DNA from: Terriglobia bacterium
Lineage (GTDB): Bacteria > Acidobacteriota > Terriglobia > Terriglobales > Acidobacteriaceae
Direction: 5' to 3'
NCBI GenBank assembly: GCA_020073015.1
Contig: JAIQFZ010000024.1
Span: forward strand, 1 to 59,992
DNA length: 59,992 nt
In this document: in pieces, positions 7,686-15,900 of the stretch
How positions within the stretch are numbered: the first letter of the stretch is position 1
How the letters are laid out: each line of letters begins with the position of its first letter
The notes under the pieces: model-generated
Told to the model about the DNA's origin: nothing
Databases searched by the model: none
Seen by the model: the letters and a program-made list of their open reading frames with translations, nothing else
Made by a program: the position numbers and the translations under genes

Positions 7686-9041
7686 ATGGAACCGTTCCGC
7701 TTTCATCTCTTTGTCTGCACGCAGCAGAAGCCAGAAGGCATCCCCTCTTGCCCGGCCAGCGGGTCGTTCGCTGTGCTGGACGCGCTCGATCGCGAGATAC
7801 AGGCGCGCGGCCTCAACCACGATGTGCAACTCACTACCTGCGGCTGCATGGGACTGTGTGATGAAGGTCCGGTGATGGTCGTCTATCCGGCAGGGGTGTG
7901 GTACCGACACGTGCAAGGGCCTGATGTATCCGAAATCGTCGGCACGCATCTGCGCGACGACAAGCCCGTCGATCGTCTCGTATGGAACGATGCCCCTGCG
8001 ATGAAGGCCATGTCGGTCGAGCATGGGGAAAAGTTCCGCGCCGCAATGGCTGCCCGCGACAAAGCAGGGATGCTCCCCGATCGCCTCGATCAGATGATCC
8101 GCGGCTACATGCCGAGTCGTTGCATTCTTACGGCGCTTGAACTCGACCTCTTTACCGCCGTCGGGGACGGAGCCAATGCCGAACAGATCGGGATGAGGAT
8201 CCACGCGAATGCCCGCGCCGCCGGCATGCTGCTCAACGCACTCGTCGCCCTGGGACTGCTCGTGAAGAGCGGCGTCGATTACAGGAACACGCCCGAGTCA
8301 GCACGCTTCTTTGTTCAGGGCTCCAAAGACAACCACCGCAACGGTCTGCTGCACACCGCCAACATCTGGCATCGCTGGAGCAAAATGACCGACGCTGTGC
8401 GCACTGGTACCCGCGTCGCCATCGATCGCGACGGAACACCTGACTGGACGCGCAACTTCATTGCCGGCATGCAACGCAACGCCAAAGATCGCGCCCCGCT
8501 GGTGGTGAAGGCCCTGGGCACAACTGGTGTTCGACGCATCCTCGATCTCGGTGGCGGCTCCGGTGCATACTCTATCGCGTTCGCAAAAGCCAGTCCCGAT
8601 GTGCAATGCGAGATCCTTGACATCCTGGAGGTCGTGCCGCTCGCCGCCGAATATGTCAGCCAGGCCGGCGTCTTGGCACAAGTCAGCCTTCGCACTGGAG
8701 ACATGCTCCAAGACGACTTTGGCTCCGGCTACGACATCATCATGCTAAACGCGATCTGCCACATGTTTTCCGAGGAGCAGAACCGGGACATCTTCCGCCG
8801 TGCACGCCAGGCACTCGCGCCGAAGGGCCGCCTCGTTGTGCAAGACTTCATCCTGAACCCCGACAAAACCGGGCCGCAACACGCGGCACTGTTCTCACTG
8901 AACATGCTCGTCTCCACCGACGCTGGCGCCAGTTACAGCGAACTCGAATATACCCACTGGATGAAGGCTGCGGGTTTCACCGAGGTATCCCGGATCAGCC
9001 TGCCCGGGCCCAGCGACCTGATCGTGGGGCTCGTGAAATAG
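7686..9041 (+). CDS. Thioredoxin-like [2Fe-2S] ferredoxin fused to SAM-dependent methyltransferase
   Basis: This 451-residue protein has two unrelated parts. Residues 1-90 match the thioredoxin-like (Shethna-type) [2Fe-2S] ferredoxin fold, with Cys11, Cys22, Cys54 and Cys58 in the expected spacing (VCTQQ, PSC, TTCGCMGLCDEGP). Residues about 130-451 resemble class I O-methyltransferases of the acetylserotonin/hydroxyneurosporene type: a winged-helix dimerisation domain (YMPSRCILTALELDLFTAV) followed by a Rossmann domain with motif I ILDLGGGSGAYSI. The ATG at 7686 has GGAGA 5 bases upstream; an earlier in-frame start at 7632 lacks support. The ferredoxin part may supply or sense electrons for the methyl transfer. 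The substrate is unknown. Confidence 0.85.
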   Translation: MEPFRFHLFVCTQQKPEGIPSCPASGSFAVLDALDREIQARGLNHDVQLTTCGCMGLCDEGPVMVVYPAGVWYRHVQGPDVSEIVGTHLRDDKPVDRLVWNDAPAMKAMSVEHGEKFRAAMAARDKAGMLPDRLDQMIRGYMPSRCILTALELDLFTAVGDGANAEQIGMRIHANARAAGMLLNALVALGLLVKSGVDYRNTPESARFFVQGSKDNHRNGLLHTANIWHRWSKMTDAVRTGTRVAIDRDGTPDWTRNFIAGMQRNAKDRAPLVVKALGTTGVRRILDLGGGSGAYSIAFAKASPDVQCEILDILEVVPLAAEYVSQAGVLAQVSLRTGDMLQDDFGSGYDIIMLNAICHMFSEEQNRDIFRRARQALAPKGRLVVQDFILNPDKTGPQHAALFSLNMLVSTDAGASYSELEYTHWMKAAGFTEVSRISLPGPSDLIVGLVK

Positions 9042-9124
9042 AGCTACCCATACTTCCGGGTTATGTTTCGTTGTCCCCCTCATTTCGGGCCAGTGGTTCA
9101 GTATTGGCGGAGACTCCGATCCAC

Positions 9125-10255
9125 TCACTTCAGTAGTTCGCTACGGGTCTGAAGAAAACGCAAAACATGGCTGCGAGAGAAGACCCCCTCCAGTCGCCCG
9201 TTCGAAACCACCGGCAGTTGGTTGACATCCTCGCGGCTCATCATCTGGAGCGCTTGGATGGCAGGGGTGTCGGGCGAAACAACGTGAAGTTCTTGCAGTG
9301 GCCGCATCACGCTGTCAACCCTTCGAGACGGCCACAACGCGCGTTCCACACTTTTCACTTCATTCGGAGTGATCAGCCCAGCGACCTGATCGCCTTCCTC
9401 CACAATGAAGCAGCGGCCACCCGTTGGGAGCAGGTACCCATCGACGAACTCCTGGAGGCTCGACTTGCCATCCACGGTCGGGCAATCGCGCTCCATCATT
9501 TCGCCCACTCGCCGATCTCGCAACTCCGCCAGCAACTCCGTTTGCGCGTAACTGGTGCGCGAAGCATCCAGAAGAAACCAGCCGATGAAAGCCCACCAAA
9601 GGCCACCAAAGCCCGCTCCTGCAAAGAAGAGCATCACCCCCAGCACTATGAAAGCGAAAGCCACCGCCTCGCCGGCTTGCGCCGCCACGCGCATGGAGCT
9701 GTCGGCGTTGCCCGTGAGTCGCCAGACCACGGCTCGTAAGATCCGCCCGCCGTCGAGCGGAAAACCTGGGATCATGTTGAAGCCAGCCAGCCCGAGGTTG
9801 ATGTAGCCGAGCCAGCGACACACGGCGACGGCCGGCTGAACTGGTGCTGCCCCCGGTCGCCAGCCCGCCCAGTATGCTATCCCCAAGAAGATACAGCCAA
9901 TGATGGCGCTGGTAATCGGACCGGCGATTGCCATCCAGAATTCGGTTTTGGCATCCGGGGCATCGCTTTCGATCTGTGAAATACCCCCCAGCGCAAACAG
10001 AGTAATGGCTTGAACCCGCATCCCGTGTGCCTGGGCAACCAGAGAATGCGCTAATTCATGCATCAACAGGGCAACAAAGAAAAATAGGCCGGTGATGATG
10101 GCGGAAGCCCAGACCACCCCGCTACTCCATTGCGACGTAACCGAATGAAAATATTTTGCCAGGGAGAGAGTAATCAGCAACGCAATGATGAACCAGCTGT
10201 AGTGCAGCCCGACCGCAATGCCAGCGATGCGTCCAAGTTTGATTTGTGCCCGCAC
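9125..10255 (-). CDS. Site-2 protease family protein with two CBS domains (M50)
   Basis: This is a 376-residue intramembrane zinc metalloprotease of the SpoIVFB/S2P type. The zinc motif HELAH lies in the third hydrophobic segment. The distal ligand motif NMIPGFPLDGGR lies near residue 165. Further transmembrane helices follow to about residue 235. The C-terminal 130 residues form a tandem CBS pair (RRVGEMMERDCPTV and DSVMRPLQELHVV), which in this subgroup is thought to bind nucleotides and gate activity. The start is GTG. It would cleave a membrane-bound substrate such as an anti-sigma factor, but no such partner gene is adjacent. Confidence 0.92.
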   Translation of the reverse strand: MRAQIKLGRIAGIAVGLHYSWFIIALLITLSLAKYFHSVTSQWSSGVVWASAIITGLFFFVALLMHELAHSLVAQAHGMRVQAITLFALGGISQIESDAPDAKTEFWMAIAGPITSAIIGCIFLGIAYWAGWRPGAAPVQPAVAVCRWLGYINLGLAGFNMIPGFPLDGGRILRAVVWRLTGNADSSMRVAAQAGEAVAFAFIVLGVMLFFAGAGFGGLWWAFIGWFLLDASRTSYAQTELLAELRDRRVGEMMERDCPTVDGKSSLQEFVDGYLLPTGGRCFIVEEGDQVAGLITPNEVKSVERALWPSRRVDSVMRPLQELHVVSPDTPAIQALQMMSREDVNQLPVVSNGRLEGVFSRSHVLRFLQTRSELLK

Positions 10256-10599
10256 GATCCTTGAAGCCTCTCCTGTTGCTTGGCCCCGATTATAGAAGGA
10301 CGGACGCCACTCGGAGATGCTGACCGACGCTGGGCAGTGCTACGCCGAGTCTGCTCCGCTGAGGTTCACAGGATCTGCCCCAATACACAGATTGTTTCGG
10401 GGAGACCGGTGGATCGATACTCTTCCTACCTTGACACATGCCCTGGTGATGCCCGTCACTGCGTAGCGGGTCAGCAGTGGCAGAATTAGCGTGTGTAAGT
10501 ATTTTTTTTCACCCTCCATGACGGCTCGCCCTCGCCTGTGCCGACCGCGACAAAAGGCCGAGCGATGCTCCTTCAGCGCAACCTCCGAAGGAGGATGTT
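10256..10599. other. Intergenic region upstream of hsp20
   Basis: This 344-base divergent gap separates the site-2 protease and hsp20 genes. It contains a run of eight T (about 10502-10509) without a convincing terminator stem. At the hsp20 end it holds the hairpin listed separately. No small gene was recognised. Confidence 0.5.
10568..10594 (+). promoter_or_regulatory. Ribosome-binding-site hairpin of hsp20 (candidate RNA thermometer)
   Basis: The ribosome site AAGGAGG (10588-10594, 5 bases before the ATG at 10600) can pair in two ways. CCTCC (10582-10586) pairs with GGAGG (10590-10594) around a GAA loop, or CTCCTTC (10568-10574) pairs with GAAGGAG (10587-10593). Both hide the ribosome site. 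Small heat-shock genes are often controlled by such temperature-melting hairpins. Here this is inferred from pairing alone. Confidence 0.5.
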
Positions 10600-11127
10600 A
10601 TGAAATCCAGAAGGGCTTCCCACCAGCAACCACCTGAGCCACCCGCTGCATTGTTGACCTTGCGCAATCCCGAGGACCTGCGCCGGGAGATGCAACAGGT
10701 GCAGCTTGCGATTGCACATCGAGCCCATGAGTTGTTTGAGACTCGTGGCAGTCAACACGGTCATGACTGGGACGACTGGTTCCGAGCGGAGTCAGAGCTC
10801 CTACGGCCGGTTTCGGTTTCCATGGCGGAATCCAACGACCGGATTAGTGTTCGCGCTGACGTCGTGGGCTTTGATGAGACGGAACTTAAAGTCAGCATCG
10901 AGCCGCACCGCATTACGATCCTGGGTCAGAAGAAAACGAGTGGGATGAAAGCCGAGAGCAGAACCATGGAGCGGACCGGTTCAGATCCCGACCAAATCCT
11001 GGAAGTCGTCGACCTTGCAGCGGAGGTGGCGCCGGAACGCGCCGTCGTCGAACTGCAGGGGGGAGTCCTGAAATTTGAGTTGCCCACAGCGGCCACGATC
11101 GAGGTTGCAGTTGCTCCTGCGGCCTGA
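10600..11127 (+). CDS. Hsp20/alpha-crystallin small heat-shock protein with DUF2934-like N-terminus
   Basis: This 175-residue protein has an alpha-crystallin domain at about 70-165, with SVRADVVGFDETELKVSIE and HRITILGQKK. A short C-terminal IEV could act as the I-x-I/V oligomerisation motif. The N-terminal part (about 30-65, IAHRAHELFETRGSQHGHD then WDDWFRAESEL) resembles DUF2934, a short helical module common in Acidobacteria and proteobacteria. A DUF2934-Hsp20 fusion recurs in some soil bacteria. It is an ATP-independent holdase in the cytoplasm. The ATG at 10600 follows a strong AAGGAGG that is probably sequestered in a hairpin. Confidence 0.88.
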   Translation: MKSRRASHQQPPEPPAALLTLRNPEDLRREMQQVQLAIAHRAHELFETRGSQHGHDWDDWFRAESELLRPVSVSMAESNDRISVRADVVGFDETELKVSIEPHRITILGQKKTSGMKAESRTMERTGSDPDQILEVVDLAAEVAPERAVVELQGGVLKFELPTAATIEVAVAPAA

Positions 11128-11343
11128 GGGGACGGAACTCAGCGTTCCTCGAAGAATATGGATTATCGCAACGCCGCCGCGTGAGATTTTTCCAGGAACG
11201 CATTCTTCAACCGTTGATCCTCAATTCTGGGGGCAGCGTGGATCAATCAGAAACCAGCGTTTCTTGCATAAGCAACTTCGCAAGGATAGCCGGAGCGACG
11301 GTGCAACCAGGCAGACGCAATCGAACTGTCGACGGGAGGCAGT

Positions 11344-11508
11344 ATGACTACTCTTGCGGGCAGGCTCTGGGCAGCGCAAGAAGGCCAGGACATCGCTGAA
11401 TACGCAGTCATGTTGGCCGTGATTCTGGTGCTCGTCATTGGCACGATCAGGCTGATCGGCACCAGCGCCAACAATGCGTTTTCCAGCGTGGCGAGTACGA
11501 TGCAGTAG
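11344..11508 (+). CDS. Flp/Fap-type (type IVb) pilin, orphan
   Basis: This 54-residue peptide begins MTTLAGRLWAAQEGQDIAEY. It has a prepilin peptidase-like site after Gly14, mature residues QDIAEY with the conserved Glu-Tyr at +5/+6, and a single hydrophobic helix (AVMLAVILVLVIGTIRLIG). That is the Flp pilin pattern of tight-adherence (Tad) systems. GGGAGG stands 4 bases before the ATG. No cpaA/tad assembly genes lie in the window, so assembly must rely on a locus elsewhere. It lies between hsp20 and the cyclopropane synthase with no overlap. Confidence 0.88.
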   Translation: MTTLAGRLWAAQEGQDIAEYAVMLAVILVLVIGTIRLIGTSANNAFSSVASTMQ

Positions 11509-11609
11509 GTTGGGCACGCGCCCTGTTCCGGAAGGATTGGAACCGCGCTAGTCGGGTTGCGCAGGATTTCCGCCTGGAGGAACACTGCAGTGCAGCAGTG
11601 GAGGGGGCC

Positions 11610-12902
11610 ATGGGACTATTGGCAAAATCTCGATTCGAAGAGACGTCCTTCCGGGTCACCAGCAACTTCCTGGAGAGTCTTCTGGCAGACTGCCCGAGGC
11701 GTGACTTTCAGGTTCGACTGTGGGACGGCACCACTTGGGGGGCGGAAAGGCAGCCGCGCTTCACCCTGGTTCTTAAGGATCCGGGAGTGCTACGTGCCAT
11801 GTTTCTCTCGCCCAGTGATCTCACTCTGGGAGAAGCCTATATTCGCGATGACTTCGACATCGAGGGCGACATCGAAGCCGCCTTCGACTTCGCCGACTAT
11901 CTGCTTGGTCAAGAGCGCAGCCCAGGGGAGAGTTTTGACCTTAGGGAGCGGCTGCAGAAGATGCCAGCGAGTGGTCACGCGCAAGCAGCTCTACATCCCA
12001 TCGAGTTGCGGGGCCCGGTTCACTCCAGAGACCGAGACCGGCAGGCCGTTACCTACCACTACGATCTCCCAGCCGAGTTCTACGCGCTTTGGCTGGATCA
12101 GCGCATGGTTTACTCCTGCGCTTATTTCCGCACGCCTGAAGAAGACCTGGATACCGCCCAGGAGCGCAAGCTGGATTACATCTGCAGCAAGCTGCGGCTC
12201 CGCCCTGGCGAGCGTCTCCTGGATATTGGCTGCGGTTGGGGTGGATTGATTATGCACGCGGCCGCTCACTACGGCGTGCAAGCTCTAGGGATCACAGTTA
12301 GTGTGCCACAGGCCGAGGTGATACGGCAGCGCTTGCGCGAATCAGGTCTGAACGATCGATGCCGTGTGGAGGTATCGGACTACCGCGACGTTGATCATGA
12401 CCAGCCGTACGACAAGATTGTCAGTGTGGGTATGTTTGAGCACGTCGGTGAAGCGCTCCTGCCGGAGTACTTCCGCCGAGCTTGGGAATTGTTGCGGCCT
12501 GGTGGCGTATTCCTGAACCACGGGATTTCCTATTCGGCTACTTATCGCAGGCGGGGACCGTCGTTCATTGACCACTATGTCTTTCCCGATAGCGAACTGG
12601 TACCGATCAGTACAAGCCTTCATGCGGCGGAGCTGAACGGCTTTGAGGTGAGAGACGTCGAGAGTCTGCGCGAGCACTATGCCTTGACGCTCCACCAATG
12701 GGTCCGGCGGCTGGAGGCTCATGCAGAGGAAGTGCGTCGCATCACCGACGATACTACTTACCGGATATGGCGGCTCCACATGGCTGGCGCCGCGCATAGA
12801 TTCCGGAGCGGTTGTCTGAACGTGTACCAGACCCTCCTCGCCAAGCCACTGCACGGGGAGACTGGTCTGCCGCTGACTCGGGAAGATTGGTATCGGGCGT
12901 AG
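11610..12902 (+). CDS. cfa: Cyclopropane-fatty-acyl-phospholipid synthase family protein
   Basis: This 430-residue SAM-dependent enzyme adds a methylene bridge to unsaturated acyl chains of membrane phospholipids. The N-terminal lipid-binding region (FTLVLKDPGVLRAMF, LGEAYIRDDFDIEGDI) precedes the methyltransferase core. The core carries the family signature HYDLPAEFYALWLD, MVYSCAYF, motif I LLDIGCGWGGL and MFEHVGEALLPEYF. The length fits the family. The ATG at 11610 follows GAGGGG. A GTG 12 bases upstream (11598) is in frame but has no properly spaced ribosome site. It is likely a stress or stationary-phase membrane modification gene. Confidence 0.9.
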   Translation: MGLLAKSRFEETSFRVTSNFLESLLADCPRRDFQVRLWDGTTWGAERQPRFTLVLKDPGVLRAMFLSPSDLTLGEAYIRDDFDIEGDIEAAFDFADYLLGQERSPGESFDLRERLQKMPASGHAQAALHPIELRGPVHSRDRDRQAVTYHYDLPAEFYALWLDQRMVYSCAYFRTPEEDLDTAQERKLDYICSKLRLRPGERLLDIGCGWGGLIMHAAAHYGVQALGITVSVPQAEVIRQRLRESGLNDRCRVEVSDYRDVDHDQPYDKIVSVGMFEHVGEALLPEYFRRAWELLRPGGVFLNHGISYSATYRRRGPSFIDHYVFPDSELVPISTSLHAAELNGFEVRDVESLREHYALTLHQWVRRLEAHAEEVRRITDDTTYRIWRLHMAGAAHRFRSGCLNVYQTLLAKPLHGETGLPLTREDWYRA

Positions 12903-12992
12903 CACCAAGCCGAGTCATGCACGTGGTTAGAGGATCGGCGCGCTCCAAACGCGTGAATCACAATTTTGTTTCTCTATGTCCGGCCACTCCGT

Positions 12993-15900
12993 CTAGAAGT
13001 GGCACAAGGTCGCGGTGACCTTCTTGTCCTTCCCGTTGACTTCGAGCGAGAAGTCGGCCTTGAGCCCTCCCGGCAGTGTCACTGGACGCGAAACCGAGAC
13101 TGATAGGTCCTTGGCACTGAATTCGAGGGTGACATCCCCGCGGGTGGAGCCCTGAAGCGGAGCCGTCATTTGGACCGAGCCGGCGCCCGGTGTCACCTTA
13201 ATGCCTCCGCCCACATCCAGGGATGGAGCTGAGATCGACGGACCGCTCGAAGAACTTGACTTGTCTGTGCTGCCCGCTTTCTGCGGAGTGAACGGAGCCT
13301 TGGCGTCAGCCTTCTGCGCGGATTGCTCGGCGACTCGTTCGGCGGCCCGGTCGCTGGATTTCTTTAGATCTGGAGGTTGGGTTGGAGCGTCCTTGTCTTT
13401 GCAGGGGCAGGTTCCCTCCAGACCTTGGGGATCGATCATGTTCACGGGATCGTTGAGCACGTAGCCGTAGAGGTTGGAGTCACCGCCCACGAAGCGGACC
13501 GGGTCTTTCGCAGTCCAGCGGCCGGTGGCGGGGTCGAAGTCGCGTGCACCAAAACGCAGCAACTGGGTGTCCTGGTCATAGAGGCCGCCCGCAAACCCGA
13601 ATGGTTGGAAGCCGGGATTGGTGTCGCTGATGACGTTCCCGAACTCGTCGTAGTCAATGCGCTCGACGATCTGTCCACTGGTGGAATCGACTACCAGCCG
13701 GGGGCTGCCCCGATGATCGGAGAAAATGCGATAGCTCACTCCGCCCGTCACCATGTAGTCGGGAGAATTTCCACCGCTGCCGTAGATGAACTGGCTCACA
13801 ATCTGGTTGTTGCTGTCCAACTGCGCCACCAGGGCGTTGCCATCATACAAAAACCCCGAGACCAGGGTCCCGTTTACCAGCTTGCCGACGCGGTTGTTCT
13901 CGGCGTCGATGATGTAGGTAATGTGAGTGGCGTTGGGCAGCGTGGCGGCGGTCAAGTTTCCGAGCACATCATATTGATAGGTGGTCACACTAGAGCCCAC
14001 CGTCTTGGTTGCTAACTCGCCGTTGGCGTTGTAGGTGTAGGAGGCGTTCCCGTAGGTGAGCAAACGATCCTGGGCATCATACGTGCCGTTGACAGTGCCC
14101 GAAGCCGTGGTCGCGCTCAGGCGGTTGGAGTTGCTGTCGTAGGTGTAGGTCGCAACCGTGGCCGCGCCCTTCTTGACGCCGGTCAGGCGGCCGGCAGCGT
14201 CGAAGGTGTAGGCATAGGAAGTGGTCGTCCCACCAATCGTCTCCTTCAGGCCGGTGATTCTGCCGACTCCGTCGCGCGTATAAATCACTTTATATTGCAC
14301 TACGGTCAGGTGTTTTGCCGTGTAGGTCTTCAGCTCGGCAAAGGTGTTGTAGGCGGGGGTGTCTTTCGCGCTCCCGAGCGTACTGCCGGTGTAAAGGCCT
14401 GTTTTGGCGTTATGCTTCAGGATCAGCACACCCGCTTTGCTCAATAAACCATCTTTATCATGAACAAACGCAACACTGGTGCCACCGTTCATGCTCTCAG
14501 AGTTAATCCAGAAATTCTTGTCGTAGCTGCGACTGATGCTGCCGGCGACTGTGCCCGACCAAGTCGAACCCGTGGGCAACAAGCCGTTATAGGAATAGGC
14601 AATCGATTCGCCTCCGGAGATGGAAGCGCTGGAGCGCCTCCCGGTTGTCGGGTCGTAAGCGTAGCTGATAGTCGAACTCGGAGTCAGGACTGAGCTGATT
14701 CGCCCCGCGGCATCGTAGTTGTAGTTGATGGCCTGACCGTCGGGGCGCGTGATTTTCGTAACCTCGCGGTCCGGGCTGAAGGAATAGGTGGTGGCACCGC
14801 CACCGGACACGACGGGTGGCGTGTATGCGGTAGGCAGATTCACCGGCGAATAGGAGTAGCTGTGCGTGGAAGATCCGGGAGGACTGATCGAGGTGAGATT
14901 CCCGTTGGCGTCGTAGGTGTAGTGAATGAGGCGTCCGTCTTCGAGCGTCGTGCTTAACAAGCGTCCCGCGGCATCGTAGGTAAAGCTGCGCGTCAGGTTG
15001 AGCGGATCGGTAATACTCGCCACTCGACCGTTGGCATCGTAACTGAAAGAGGTTTGGCGCGTTCCTCGTGAGGAGGATGACAGGCGGCCACGGGTGTCAT
15101 ACGTAAAGCTGGCCAGCGCCCCGGCCGGAGGCTGAAGAGTGCTGATGCGCTCCAGCGCGTCGAGCACGGTAGTCGTCGTCCTGCCGACCGGAGTTGTATC
15201 CACGAAGGTTTTGGTCGCGGCCGTGAAAACTGATTTGTAGCTGCGGCCGTTGATGGTCTCGGTATCGGTTTGCGTGACCAGGCTGAAGGGATCCGCAGGA
15301 TTGCCCAGACTCGCTGTCCGGCTGCCGGTGAGGGTCATGGTGAGGTTGCCCAGGGAAAACGTTTCGCCTGTAACAACGGGAAGCTGGATTCCCCAGCGCG
15401 GATCCGGCCTATAACTCTTGCTGTAGGAAGTGCCGTTGGGCAGCGACACACTTTCCGAAAGCTGTCCACTCTGCTGAGTCTTCGATTCGGTCGCCTGCAA
15501 ACCATTCCACCAAGTGTTGGTGAACTGTTGGGTGGTGGACGCGCTGCTGTTGGAGAAGGCCACCAGGTTCGTGTTGGCCCGCCCCTGGGCGGTCGTTTCG
15601 GTCACGCTGTAGCCGGCGCCGTTGTTCGTCCGCGCCAGGTTGATGACGCCACCGGCAGGATCAGAGTCCTTGGTGAGGAAACCGTTGCCGTCATACTGGA
15701 AGCTGTAGAGGTTCCCGTTGGCGTCCTTCATGCTGGTCAGCAGACCGAGAGCCGTATTGGTCAGCTGGACAGTATTGCCGAGCGGATCCGTGACTTGGCT
15801 GAGGTATCCGTTGGCGTCCACGGTGAGGGTCGTGGTCTGCCCGTAGGGTGAAACAATCGCGGTGGGGTGTTCGTTGGCGTCACGCTGAATGGTGGTGACA

